From positions 11,496 to 75,495 of the forward strand of contig CAYYZO010000010.1 in NCBI GenBank assembly GCA_964476185.1: a stretch of 64,000 nucleotides of DNA, given 5' to 3'. The position numbers were made by a program, and so were the translations under genes. The number at the start of each line of letters is the position of its first letter. Positions within the stretch are counted from its first letter, which is position 1. This DNA comes from DATNBU01 sp964476185. Lineage in GTDB: Bacteria > Desulfobacterota > Binatia > UBA1149 > CAITLU01. Below, piece by piece: positions 35,042 through 43,666 of the stretch. The notes under the pieces were generated by a model. The model was not told the origin of the DNA. It saw only the letters and a program-made list of their open reading frames with translations, and made no database searches.

Positions 35042-36265
35042 TCAGCGCATCGACGCCGGTGTCTGCTCTTCCATGAAGTCGGCCGCGGCGCAGATCACGA
35101 CCGTGCGCGGCGCCACGCGGCTCACGCTCGCGCGAAGGAAGTTGATCCAGCCCGTGACGACCGAGGGCTGGCGCCCGAGCGCGTCGAGCGCCGTCGCGAC
35201 GACCGATTGCGGGCTCTCGTCCCGCGCGGGGTCGGGCCTCGCCTCGCCGGCGACCGTTTCGAACTCGGTGGCGACCGGACCCGGCTGCACCACCAGCACG
35301 TCGATGCCGCGGTCGCGCACTTCGCTCCAGAGCGCTTCGCCGAGAAGAAGGTTGAACGCCTTGGTCGCCGCGTACACGCCGTGCAGCGGCACCGGCTGCC
35401 GCCCGGCGACCGATCCGACCATCACGATCGCGCCGCGGCGCCGCGCGAGCATTCCCGGCAGCAGCCGCGAGGCGAGCGCGACGTAGGCCGTGCAGTTCAG
35501 CGAAATCATCTGCTTCAGCCGTGCGAGGTCCTGCTTGTCGAAGCGGCCCGCGTAGCCGGCGCCCGCGTTGTTGACGAGAATGCCGACGTCGAGGTCGGCC
35601 ACCGCGTCGGCGAGGAAGTCCGGGCCGTCGTTGCCGGCGAGGTCGACGCCGACCGTGCGCACCTCGACCCCGTGGGCGGCCGCGAGTTCGGCCGCGAGGC
35701 TTTCGAGGCGATCCTCGCGCCTCGCGGCGAGCACGCAGTTCACGCCGCGCGCCGCGAGCGCCCGCGCGAACTCGAGACCGATGCCGGCGCTGGCGCCGGT
35801 GATCACGGCCCACGGGCCGTACTGCCGCGCGTAGTCGACCGTCCTGCCCTGGAAGAGGTCTCTCGCCCGCCACAGCGCGAGCGCGAGCGCGGTGAACAAT
35901 CCGCCGGAAGCGAGCCCCATCAGCCATCCGCGCACCCCGCCGACGTACGCGACGGCCCAGACGAACATCGCGAACGCAAGCTGGGCCACGTACAGCGCCG
36001 CCCAGGGATGCATCCAGGGACGCATCTTCCAGAACCCGTACATGCCGGCGGCGTAGACCGCGAGGTGGACCAGACCGCCGACCTTGGCCGCCCAGCCGCT
36101 GAACATCAGGCCGAACCAGACGTCCTTGTCGACGGCCAGCGGCTTGAGCAGCAGGTCGTACGGCGAGTAGACGAACACCTGGAACGCGGCGAACGCCATC
36201 AGCGCGTTCATCCACATCGGGCGCTCGGAGAGACGGTGCTGGAGCCAGTTCGCGAAGCGGCGCAT
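35042..36265 (-). CDS. Membrane-anchored SDR with four-helix N-terminal domain
   Basis: A 407-residue fusion. Residues 1-135 contain about four hydrophobic helices (MWMNALMAFAAFQVFVYSP, FSGWAAKVGGLVHLAVYAAGM, HPWAALYVAQLAFAMFVWAVAYVGG, MGLASGGLFTALALALW), then a classical SDR with TGASAGIG at 156-163, NNAGAGYAG, VMVGSVAG and the catalytic YAATK. Most SDRs are soluble; this arrangement places the enzyme at the membrane, suggesting a hydrophobic substrate such as a lipid or sterol. GGAGGAA precedes the ATG. The membrane part has the look of a separate small membrane protein fused upstream. The gene is divergent from the next one. Confidence 0.85.
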   Translation of the reverse strand: MRRFANWLQHRLSERPMWMNALMAFAAFQVFVYSPYDLLLKPLAVDKDVWFGLMFSGWAAKVGGLVHLAVYAAGMYGFWKMRPWMHPWAALYVAQLAFAMFVWAVAYVGGVRGWLMGLASGGLFTALALALWRARDLFQGRTVDYARQYGPWAVITGASAGIGLEFARALAARGVNCVLAARREDRLESLAAELAAAHGVEVRTVGVDLAGNDGPDFLADAVADLDVGILVNNAGAGYAGRFDKQDLARLKQMISLNCTAYVALASRLLPGMLARRRGAIVMVGSVAGRQPVPLHGVYAATKAFNLLLGEALWSEVRDRGIDVLVVQPGPVATEFETVAGEARPDPARDESPQSVVATALDALGRQPSVVTGWINFLRASVSRVAPRTVVICAAADFMEEQTPASMR

Positions 36266-36375
36266 GGACGTTCCTCCCGGCAGGCGTTTGCGACGGGCGG
36301 CACCCTAACCCGGATCGACCGTCGCGCGAAGCGCCCGCTTGAGGATCGCGTCGCCGGACGCCAAGATCGCGGTCG

Positions 36376-37008
36376 ATGTCCCTGCTGCGCCGTTCGTTCG
36401 GGTCCGCGCTCCTCGCCGCCGGTCGCGTCGCGGCGGTTCTCGCGGGCTTCGCCATCGCCGGCGCGGGCCTCAACTGGCTCGCGCTGCTCGGCTTCTTCCC
36501 CTTGCCGGGCGCCGACGCGCTCGAGTTGTCGCGCGAGCAGGGACTGCTCTCGAGCACCGCGCGAGTCGCGCTCTTCGGTGTCGTGTTTCCGCTGGCGTGG
36601 CTGCTCGCCGCCCAGCCCGTCGCGGTCTGGTCGGCCGCGCGCCTCGTCTATCGCCGCCACAAGGACGACGTGCTCGCGGGCATCACGTCGGTGCTGCGCC
36701 TGGACGTCGACGCGGATGCGGACGTCGACGCGGCGCAATGGCTCGCCCGCCTCGAGGAGTTGAAGGACGCGATCGCGGCCAGGCAGCCTGCGGTCCTGCG
36801 GCCGGTGGTCCGGCTCGCGCTCCTCGTCTCGAGCCTGCCCGCGATCGAGCAGCGCATCCGCGACGGGTCGGGTCCGATGGTCACGCGCGTCGCGGTCGCG
36901 GTCGCCGATCAGATCGAGGAGCAGTTGAGCGAGGGCGCTTCGATCTGGCTCTGGCTCGTCGGCCTGGCGAACGCAGGCGCGATCGCGGTCGCGATCCTCG
37001 CGGCCTAG
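36376..37008 (+). CDS. Unknown membrane protein
   Basis: A 210-residue protein with hydrophobic segments near residues 12-42, 62-88 and at the very C-terminus (185-210), and a soluble middle part that starts YRRHKDDVLAGI and includes DVDADADVDAAQWLARLEELKDA. I recognise no family. The stop TAG falls within a short direct repeat at the left edge of the inverted-repeat element at 37010. It is divergent from the membrane-anchored SDR with only 110 bases between them. Confidence 0.6.
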   Translation: MSLLRRSFGSALLAAGRVAAVLAGFAIAGAGLNWLALLGFFPLPGADALELSREQGLLSSTARVALFGVVFPLAWLLAAQPVAVWSAARLVYRRHKDDVLAGITSVLRLDVDADADVDAAQWLARLEELKDAIAARQPAVLRPVVRLALLVSSLPAIEQRIRDGSGPMVTRVAVAVADQIEEQLSEGASIWLWLVGLANAGAIAVAILAA

Positions 37009-37009
37009 A

Positions 37010-37183
37010 AGGCTGTTGAAAAACCGCGTCGCGCCAGGCTGTTCAGTGAGCGGCGAGCCGGCGCAGCCGCGAACGGCGAGATGCCAGGCGGACGGGAAAG
37101 CCGAGAGCGGAGGCGTACTTCCCGTACGTCGTAGCTCTCGGCTTTCCCGTCCAACGACGCAGATCGGCCTTTTTCAACAGCCT
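37010..37183. repeat. MITE-like inverted-repeat element
   Basis: A 174-bp element. Its ends are perfect 14-bp inverted repeats (AGGCTGTTGAAAAA at 37010-37023, TTTTTCAACAGCCT at 37170-37183). Inside is a second perfect 18-bp inverted repeat (37091-37108 with 37134-37151, GACGGGAAAGCCGAGAGC). A 7-bp direct repeat CTAGAAG (37005-37011, 37185-37191) flanks it and may be a target-site duplication. No coding capacity. Only one copy occurs in the window. It sits just past a stop codon and could form a strong hairpin in RNA. Confidence 0.75.
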
Positions 37184-37322
37184 GCTAGAAGCCGGCGATC
37201 TCCGCCACCGTTCGGGCATCGCGCTCTCTGGACTCGGTTCTCCACCGCCATTACAACGCCGGCCGTCGCGCGCGCCGGATCCGCGGGCGCATCACTCCCT
37301 ACCCGACACGAGGAAAAGACCC

Positions 37323-38159
37323 ATGGCAGGACGACTCGAAGGCAAAGTGGCGGTCATTACCGGCGGCGGCAGCGGCATCGGCCGCGACACGGTGCTGCGG
37401 TTCCTCGCCGAGGGTGCGAAGGTCGTCGCAAGCGACGTCAATGAACGAACCGGCCTCGAGACGCTCGAGCTGGCGACGGCGGCCGGACTCGGTTCGGGGG
37501 TGATCTTCCAGAAGACCGACGTCTCGGACGAGGCCCAGGTCGCCGTCATGATCGACCGCGCGAAGTCGCACTTCGGGCGGCTCGACATCGTCTTCAACAA
37601 CGCCGGCTACCCGGGAGCGCTCGGCAAGATCGACGCGATCGATGCGACGGCGTGGGACAAGACGTTCGCCGTGCTCGTGCGTGGGGTCTTCCTCGGCATG
37701 AAGCACGGCGCACGCGTCATGCTCGAGCAGGGCCAGGGCGGGTGCCTGCTGAACACCGGCTCGGTCGCCGGGCTCTCGGGCGGCTGCGGTCCCATCGCCT
37801 ACACGGCCTGCAAGGCGGCCGTGATCAACATGACGCGCGCCGTGGCCGTGCAGATGGCCCGGCACAGCATCCGCGCGAACACGATCTGCCCCGGCGGCAT
37901 CAACACTCCGCTCGTGCACCGCGGCAACGAGGAGGCGATGGACGGCGTCATGGCCAACGCCCAGCCGATGAAGACCGCCGGTCGCGGCACCGACATCGCG
38001 GCGGCGGCCGTCTACCTGGCCAGCGACGACGCGCGCTTCGTGACCGGCATCGAGGTCGTCGTCGACGGCGGCCTGACCGCCGCCGGCCCCCACGTGTACA
38101 AGGGCGAGTTCGAGGCTGCGTTCCCGAGCGGGATGGACGAGGGCACGACCCGGTCCTGA
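37323..38159 (+). CDS. Short-chain dehydrogenase/reductase
   Basis: A 278-residue classical SDR with TGGGSGIG, FNNAGYPG, a Ser in LNTGSVAGLS and the catalytic YTACK. SDVN after strand 2 carries Asp, favouring NAD. ICPGGINTPLV follows the active site. It has a C-terminal extension of about 25 residues (AAGPHVYKGEFEAAFPSGMDEG) beyond the usual GG end, compared with other SDRs here. The ATG follows a GAGGAAAAG Shine-Dalgarno-like stretch. The upstream region (37184-37322) separates it from the MITE-like element. Substrate unknown. Confidence 0.87.
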   Translation: MAGRLEGKVAVITGGGSGIGRDTVLRFLAEGAKVVASDVNERTGLETLELATAAGLGSGVIFQKTDVSDEAQVAVMIDRAKSHFGRLDIVFNNAGYPGALGKIDAIDATAWDKTFAVLVRGVFLGMKHGARVMLEQGQGGCLLNTGSVAGLSGGCGPIAYTACKAAVINMTRAVAVQMARHSIRANTICPGGINTPLVHRGNEEAMDGVMANAQPMKTAGRGTDIAAAAVYLASDDARFVTGIEVVVDGGLTAAGPHVYKGEFEAAFPSGMDEGTTRS

Positions 38160-38380
38160 CGTCACCGGCTCGCGGACCGTCACTTTTCTTCGTCCCGTGG
38201 CGCGACAGGCCGCCCTCGCGGCCTTACGTTCGCGGCACGCGACGCTGTCGGTGCGTCGCGTCGGCGGCGAGGGGGTTGCCGCCGCGCGGAAGCTGGCCGC
38301 GCCTCCCGGCGGCCCTCGGACTTGGTGCCGCTGCCGCGGCACCCGGGCTCCCCGCCCGGATCGATGGAAAGGAGCAAGCC

Positions 38381-38743
38381 ATGTCACCGAAGCGCAACTG
38401 GACTCTGGCCCGCACCGCTGTCGCCGTCTCCGCCGCGTTCGTCCTGCTCGCGGGCACCTCGGCCGTGGCCTCCGACGCGGCCGCCCTCTGGGACAAGCAC
38501 TGCGCCTCCTGCCACGGCAAGGACGGCAAGGGCAAGACGAAGATGGGCGAGAAGCTCGACTGCCGCGACCTCACGGATCCTGCCGTCAAGGCCAGGCTGA
38601 ACAAGGACAACGTGATGGCCTCGATGACCGAGGGCGTGAAGGATCCTGCCGGCGGCGACAAACTCGTGATGAAGGCCTACAAGGAGAAGCTCTCGGAGGA
38701 GGAGATGAAAGCCCTCACCGACTACACGCTCGGCTTGAAGTGA
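38381..38743 (+). CDS. Small periplasmic class I cytochrome c
   Basis: A 120-residue exported cytochrome c. Signal peptide residues 1-30 (VLLAGTSAVA), haem motif CASCH with Cys41, Cys44 and His45, and a probable axial Met in NVMASMTEG. The length after cleavage, about 90 residues, fits a monohaem c-type electron carrier. AAAGGA lies about 7 bases before the ATG. It is followed 140 bases later by a second cytochrome gene in the same direction, perhaps a small respiratory unit. Confidence 0.88.
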   Translation: MSPKRNWTLARTAVAVSAAFVLLAGTSAVASDAAALWDKHCASCHGKDGKGKTKMGEKLDCRDLTDPAVKARLNKDNVMASMTEGVKDPAGGDKLVMKAYKEKLSEEEMKALTDYTLGLK

Positions 38744-38883
38744 GCGATCGCGGGCCTGCCGCGCAGAGTCGAGGGCGAACCGCGGCGGCACCGAGGACGC
38801 CGCCGCCTGCGGCAGGCCCGCCAACGCCTCCGGTGACCGGAGGCGGAAACTGGGGAGGATCGGACCCGGCGTGGAGGACTGCC

Positions 38884-39333
38884 ATGCGTGTTTCCCCGTT
38901 GATCCTCGCGTGTCTCTTGCTGGCTCCCGTGGCCGCCGCCGCGACCGGGCCGGAAGCCGCTTCAGGCGACAACCGCGTCGCCGTTCCCCTCACTGCTGAC
39001 GAAGCGCTGCGCCAGAAGCGCGAGATGCGCGGTAACCTGGTCGCCCTGCGCGAGACGCTCGCGGGCCTGGCCGAGAGCGACTACGCGGCCGCCGAAGCCG
39101 CAATCCGCCGGCTCGGTCATCCCGACGCGGTTTCGACGCGCCCGGGCGTGGACGTGGCGGCGTTCGCGGATCTCGAGCGTCGCTTCGAGCGCAGCGTCGA
39201 TCTCGCGGTGGAAGCCGCCCACAGCGGCAACAGCCGCAGGACGCTGCGCGCGCTCAGCGACATGATGGGCTACTGCCAGTCGTGCCACATGGCGTTCCGG
39301 CAGGCAGCGCCGACACCGGCCGCGACGCCGTAG
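38884..39333 (+). CDS. Class II-like cytochrome c
   Basis: A 149-residue exported protein with signal peptide (1-20) and one C-terminal haem motif CQSCH (Cys131, Cys134, His135), preceded by long helices (EALRQKREMRGNLVALRETL, FADLERRFERSVDLAVEAA). A single haem site near the C-terminus of a helical bundle is the layout of cytochrome c-prime/c-556 (class II). MGYCQSCHMAFR is typical of that group. A 12-bp stem hairpin at 39419 follows. Role probably electron transfer or gas binding in the periplasm. Confidence 0.82.
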   Translation: MRVSPLILACLLLAPVAAAATGPEAASGDNRVAVPLTADEALRQKREMRGNLVALRETLAGLAESDYAAAEAAIRRLGHPDAVSTRPGVDVAAFADLERRFERSVDLAVEAAHSGNSRRTLRALSDMMGYCQSCHMAFRQAAPTPAATP

Positions 39334-39418
39334 CGACGACGCCTGGCGGCGGCCGTATCGTCGAAGGCGGCCCGGGAGGCGGTTCCCGCCGGGCTGCGAT
39401 ACACGGGGCGAAACGCAG

Positions 39419-39448
39419 CGGCCCCGCGTGCTGCTGCACGCGGGGCCG
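39419..39448. terminator. Bidirectional hairpin terminator
   Basis: A perfect 12-bp stem (CGGCCCCGCGTG / CACGCGGGGCCG) with a 6-base loop lies between the convergent cytochrome c and porin genes, 86 bases after one stop and 52 bases from the other. No clear T-run, but position and stability support termination. Confidence 0.65.
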
Positions 39449-39500
39449 CGCCGGGTCAAGTTCGCGCCGCCCGGTCCCGAGGCCCGGACGGCGGTTTCGG

Positions 39501-40697
39501 TCAGAAGGTCAGGATCGCGTCGAAGGCGAAGGCCGCCTGGTCGAACGGGACCCCGATCTGATCCTGCAGGAAGTCGTTCGGGTTGTTGTCGGCCTCCGAG
39601 CTGAACTGGTACCGGAACTCCGGCCTCAGGACGAGGTTCGGCAGCAGGTGGAAGTTCACTCCGCCGGTCACCTCGTAGTAGTCCGTCCCCTGGTTGCGGT
39701 ACCACTCGGCGCGCGCCCCGAGTCCCACCATGTCGGTCAGCGTGTAGATCAGGTACTGGTTCACGCCGATCGTCTCGTAGTTCGGGTTCTGCCCGAGAAC
39801 CGGGTCGTACGTCTGGTCCACGTCCACGTAGTCGGACTGGAAGACGTAGTTCAGCTTCTCGGTGGCCGTGACGTCGATCACGAGGCTGTGGTTGTAGCCG
39901 TCGCCGATCCAGCCCATGTCGCCGGCCATCCCGGTGTACGTGATGGTGGCCCAATCCACCGGCTCGAGGCTGACGCCGCCGAGGAAGCTGCTGCCGCCTT
40001 CGTTCTGGTCGAAACCGGTGTCCCAACCCGCCGTCCAGCCGGCGAACAGCGAGACTCCGCTGATCCCGGAATACGACGCGACCACGCCGGTGTGCGTGAA
40101 GGGCTCGCTGAAGTACATCGTGAAGGCGTGGCTGTAGAAGAAGTTGTCGGGCGCGGTCACGACTTCGTAGCCGACCGGCGTGTAGAAGTGTCCGCCCTTG
40201 ATCGTGAAGTCCTTGTACCCGAGCTCGACGTAGAGCTGGGGAGCCGCGAAACCGTACTTGCCGTTGTAGATCGCGCCGAGGTCGAAGTCGTAGGCGCCGA
40301 GGTTGTTGCCGAACGCCTGCGTGTCGGGGCCGTCCGAGCCGAACATCCCGTCGACGCGGAAGCCCCAGTCGAAGCCTTCGGACGCGTCGACTTCCTTGGT
40401 CACGAACAGCCAGGCCTGCGTGAGGTTCAGGCTGTCGTCGGAGTTGAACAGGCCGGTCGCCTGGCTCGAGTAGCCAGCCGCCAGCCAGCCGCCGACGTCG
40501 TAGGCGCTGTCGGGGCCGAAGAGCGACTTACCGAGGTCGTACCCTTCGCCGTTGTTGCTGAGTGCGTCGAACGTCGGCTTCAGGGCCGTCGCCAGGCTGT
40601 TGCTCTCGGCTTCGCCTTCCGCGTGCGCGACATCGGCCGCGACCGCACAGGCCATGACCGCCGCCGCCAGGTTGGACCTCCAGGATGTCTTCATCAT
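39501..40697 (-). CDS. Outer-membrane beta-barrel porin (BBP2/OmpL-like)
   Basis: A 398-residue outer-membrane protein with a signal peptide (about 1-26, CAVAADVAHA). The mature part has alternating amphipathic strands and closes with the aromatic C-terminal Phe (FDAILTF) required for barrel assembly. Features such as GGWLAAGY, FRVDGMFGSDG, VELGYKDFTIKGGHFYTPVGYEVV and FTHTGVVASYSGI match the putative beta-barrel porin-2 group. Start is the first of two consecutive Met, with GAGGAGGGG about 10 bases upstream. Likely a nutrient-uptake pore; substrate not assigned. Confidence 0.82.
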   Translation of the reverse strand: MMKTSWRSNLAAAVMACAVAADVAHAEGEAESNSLATALKPTFDALSNNGEGYDLGKSLFGPDSAYDVGGWLAAGYSSQATGLFNSDDSLNLTQAWLFVTKEVDASEGFDWGFRVDGMFGSDGPDTQAFGNNLGAYDFDLGAIYNGKYGFAAPQLYVELGYKDFTIKGGHFYTPVGYEVVTAPDNFFYSHAFTMYFSEPFTHTGVVASYSGISGVSLFAGWTAGWDTGFDQNEGGSSFLGGVSLEPVDWATITYTGMAGDMGWIGDGYNHSLVIDVTATEKLNYVFQSDYVDVDQTYDPVLGQNPNYETIGVNQYLIYTLTDMVGLGARAEWYRNQGTDYYEVTGGVNFHLLPNLVLRPEFRYQFSSEADNNPNDFLQDQIGVPFDQAAFAFDAILTF

Positions 40698-41272
40698 TTC
40701 GTCGTCCCCTCCTCTTCGACCCGACCGGGGAATTTGCGCCGAAGCGGGAGCCGGGCCCCTTCCTGCAGCGCGCCGTTCGTCGTGAGGCGCCCCCCTGACA
40801 GCAAGCCTCGTGCCGCTTTGGGCCATGTCGTGCTGCCCCGCGCGCATCGGTTCGATTCCTGCCGGGAACTTCGCGTGGTTAGCGGCCCGGACGGCGGGGG
40901 GAGGCTTCACCCCCGGCAACGGCAGGAACACCGGGTCCTGCCGCTCCCTTGGGCACTGCCTGTTCAGGCGGCACACGCCGCGAAGTGGGTCCGTCGGCCA
41001 CGCGCGGGGCGCTCCCCGGCACGGAGCCGCTCGTGACCGGCGACCCTGCAGGGGATGGTCCGAACGAGTTCGCTCCTGCCCCCTGCGCCGGCGTGCGGTC
41101 GAGCGAGGTGCCGGGCGAGCGCGGTCGAAGCGCGAGGAGGGACGGCGTGCGCGTCGAACGAGCGAAGCGCGCGGACCGAACCGTTCCAGCAGTCTCGCGA
41201 AACCAGATGCTTACGCGCGACCGGCAACTTGACTGCAACCCAGCGCGCCCCTAGCCTCGCCCGTCCCGAGCC
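40698..41272. other. 575-base intergenic stretch, no gene supported
   Basis: Between porin (minus strand) and a doubtful small ORF. Several open frames occur on both strands but none has a ribosome site with protein-like composition. It must hold the porin promoter. A GGTTCGATTCC string near 40851 resembles a tRNA T-loop, but its flanks do not pair. Confidence 0.5.
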
Positions 41273-41665
41273 ATGAGGATCTGGAGTCGTCCCACCGCCG
41301 CGCGCATCCGCACGCTGCTTTCGCTGGCCGCGGTCGTCACGCTCTCGTCGGCGGTGCTGCCGGGCGCAGTGCCGCATCGGGCACGTCCCGTACGCACCGG
41401 TGGTGGACTCGTCCAGCGTCCGGCCGTCTCCCGCTGGAACGGCGGCTCGACCATCGACCCGCACGACCGGATCGCGGTGGTCGCGGCCGCTTCCGTGCGA
41501 CGCCCCGCGACGCCAACGGCCGGCAACGGGCGGGCCGTCCCGCCCGCTGCGGCAGCGCCGGCCTCGTGCCTGTGGACCGCCGTCCCCCTGCTTCCTCCTC
41601 CGTTGTCCGCGCACCCGTGGCGCGCGCTGTCGCGCTTCGAGAGCCGGCCACCGCCGATCGCCTGA
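41273..41665 (+). CDS. Possible small secreted protein, doubtful
   Basis: An open frame of 130 codons that would encode a protein with an apparent signal peptide (LLSLAAVVTLSSAVLPGA) and a Pro/Ala-rich remainder. No ribosome site is visible and the composition follows the GC bias. It lies 134 bases before carbonic anhydrase, in the same direction. I list it because of the signal-like N-terminus, but it could be noise. Confidence 0.25.
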   Translation: MRIWSRPTAARIRTLLSLAAVVTLSSAVLPGAVPHRARPVRTGGGLVQRPAVSRWNGGSTIDPHDRIAVVAAASVRRPATPTAGNGRAVPPAAAAPASCLWTAVPLLPPPLSAHPWRALSRFESRPPPIA

Positions 41666-41799
41666 GCTTCCCCCTCCCTCTCCAGCCTCTCCAAACGACG
41701 AACCGGGTTCGACCGCGTGATCGTGGTCGCATCCCGGCGTCTTCCGTCCGGCCGGAGGCGCACTCCGCCCCTCCGCGAACGAGACCCAAGGGACCGAAC

Positions 41800-42471
41800 A
41801 TGAGAAAGCTCATCGAAGGCGCATTGCACTTCCAGGACGAGGTCTTCCTCCAGAACCAGCCGCTGTTCGAGAAACTCGCCAAGGGCCAGTCGCCGCGCTG
41901 GCTGTTCATCGCGTGCAGCGACTCGCGCGTGGTGCCGAGCCAGCTCCTGCAGGCCGATCCCGGCGAACTGTTCATCTGCCGCAACGCCGGCAACATCGTG
42001 CCGGCGCACGGAGAACATTCCGGCGGCGTCTCGGCGACGATCGAGTACGCCGTCCAGGTGCTCAAGGTGCGACACATCATCGTGTGCGGGCACACCGACT
42101 GCGGAGCGATGAAGGCGGTGCTGCACCCGGAGTCCGTCGCCGAGCTCCCCGCGGTCTCGTCGTGGGTCCGGTACGCCGAGCGCGCGCGCGCCGTCGTGCT
42201 GGAGACCGCCAATGGAGACTCCGAGGAGAGGATGCTGGAGAAGCTGACGCAGGAGAACGTGCTGGCCCAGATCGACAACCTGCGGACGCATCCGCCGGTC
42301 GCGGCCAAGCTGCATTCCAACGCGCTCGAGTTGCACGGCTGGTTCTACGACATCGAGCACGGACGTTTCCTGGTCTGGAACCCCGTGCGAGGGGAATGGA
42401 TCCCGCTTGCGGAGTTTGCCGTCTCCGACGCGGTCGAACGCGCAGACCGGATCGAGGCGTCCCGGGGCTGA
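41800..42471 (+). CDS. Beta-class carbonic anhydrase
   Basis: Interconverts CO2 and bicarbonate. It is 223 residues with the zinc ligands Cys39, His98 and Cys101 and the catalytic dyad Asp41-Arg43 (ACSDSRVVPS, CGHTDCGAM). GEHSGGVSATIEYAV and NVLAQIDNLRTHPPV are family motifs; the sequence pattern is that of CynT/IcfA-type plant-like beta anhydrases. No signal peptide. The ATG at 41800 lies after GGGACCGAAC without a strong Shine-Dalgarno. A hairpin terminator follows. Confidence 0.93.
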   Translation: MRKLIEGALHFQDEVFLQNQPLFEKLAKGQSPRWLFIACSDSRVVPSQLLQADPGELFICRNAGNIVPAHGEHSGGVSATIEYAVQVLKVRHIIVCGHTDCGAMKAVLHPESVAELPAVSSWVRYAERARAVVLETANGDSEERMLEKLTQENVLAQIDNLRTHPPVAAKLHSNALELHGWFYDIEHGRFLVWNPVRGEWIPLAEFAVSDAVERADRIEASRG

Positions 42472-42537
42472 GCCCTTCCGCGCCGCCGGGCCCGAGCTGC
42501 TCGCGTTGCCCGGAGCAGGGACCGAGTCGGGAGTCGT

Positions 42538-42565
42538 GCCGCCGCAGCACGGACGCTGCGGCGGA
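42538..42565. terminator. Hairpin between carbonic anhydrase and LLM gene
   Basis: The inverted repeat CCGCCGCAG / CTGCGGCGG (42539-42547 and 42556-42564, extendable by one pair) lies between two convergent genes, 67 bases after one stop and 8 before the other's stop. Probably terminates both. Confidence 0.6.
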
Positions 42566-42572
42566 CTCGGAA

Positions 42573-43577
42573 TCACATGGCGTCGGCGAGCGCGCGCAGG
42601 GCCTTCGGGTCCTGCGTGCCGGCCAGCAGCTTCGTGATCGGGCTCTTCTTCCACGCGTCGAGGCGCTCGCGGATGCGCTCGGGAGGCCCCACCAGCGAGA
42701 TTTCGTCGGCGAGCTGGTTCGGCACGGCCTCGGCGGCCTCGGCGCGTTTCCCCTCGAGGAACAGCCGTTGGACCTCGTTGACCTCGCGCTCGAACCCCAT
42801 GCGGCCCATCAGGTTCAGGTGGAAGTTCTTGTCCTTCGCGCCCATGCCGCCGATGTAGAACGCCAGCATCCACTTCACGGGGATCAGGCAGCTCTCGATG
42901 TCGTCGCCGACGACGACCTGCACCGTGCACGCGATCTCGAAGCCCGGACGCAGGTGCTGCAGCGATTCCTCGTAGACGTGCGTGCGGTACGGCGAGAAGA
43001 AGAGCGGAAGCCACCCGTCGCCGATCTCGGTCGCGAGCTTCACGTTCTTCGGCCCCTCGGCGCCGAGATAAATCGGGATGTGCTCGCGCAGGGGGTGCGT
43101 GATCATCTTGAGCGGCTTGCCGAGGCCCACCGAACCCGGACCGTTGTACGGCAACTGGTAGTACTTGCCGTCGTAGGTGAGCGGCCCCTCGCGCTTCCAG
43201 ACCGCGCGCAGGATCTCGATGAACTCGCGGGTGCGCGTGAAGGGCTTCGCGAACGGCATGCCGTACCAGCCTTCCACGACCTGCGGTCCCGAGACGCCGA
43301 TCCCGAGGATCAACCGCCCGTTCGACATGTGGTCGATCGTGGCCGCCGTCATCGCCACGCAGGCCGGCGTCCGCGCGGAGATCTGCACGACGCTGGTCCC
43401 GAGCTGGATGCGCGTCGTGTTCGCGCCGATCCAGCACAACGGGGAGAACGCATCCGATCCGTAGGCCTCGGCCGTCCAGACCGACTCGTACCCGAGGCTT
43501 TCGGCCTCCTGCGCGAGCGAGACGAAATCCCAGGGCCCGCCCGTCTGCCAGTAGCCGACCATCAAACCGAGCTGCAT
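42573..43577 (-). CDS. LLM-class (F420/FMN) oxidoreductase
   Basis: A 334-residue luciferase-like TIM-barrel oxidoreductase of the F420-dependent type. MQLGLMVGYW at the N-terminus, SVWTAEAYGSDAFSPL, LGTSVVQISARTPACVAMTAATIDHMSNGRLILGIGVSG and IPIYLGAEGPKNVKLATEIGDGW are hallmark segments. These enzymes reduce or oxidise diverse substrates with F420 or FMN. The start is the ATG at MQLG, just after a region rich in C/T; the O-methyltransferase gene lies 89 bases upstream on the same strand, so both may be co-transcribed from the divergent promoter at 44.4 kb. Confidence 0.88.
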   Translation of the reverse strand: MQLGLMVGYWQTGGPWDFVSLAQEAESLGYESVWTAEAYGSDAFSPLCWIGANTTRIQLGTSVVQISARTPACVAMTAATIDHMSNGRLILGIGVSGPQVVEGWYGMPFAKPFTRTREFIEILRAVWKREGPLTYDGKYYQLPYNGPGSVGLGKPLKMITHPLREHIPIYLGAEGPKNVKLATEIGDGWLPLFFSPYRTHVYEESLQHLRPGFEIACTVQVVVGDDIESCLIPVKWMLAFYIGGMGAKDKNFHLNLMGRMGFEREVNEVQRLFLEGKRAEAAEAVPNQLADEISLVGPPERIRERLDAWKKSPITKLLAGTQDPKALRALADAM

Positions 43578-43666
43578 CGCGTGTCCTCCGTGTGCTTGCG
43601 TGAGCGCGCCGTCGTCGAACGGAGCGAGGGGCGACTCCTGCCCGGCCGCCGGCCCCGAGGCAAGCC

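Noticed and set aside
40845..40875. Possible tRNA T-arm (GGTTCGATTCC)
   Set aside because: The bases flanking the loop cannot form the 5-bp stem, and no acceptor or anticodon arm lies at the expected distance.
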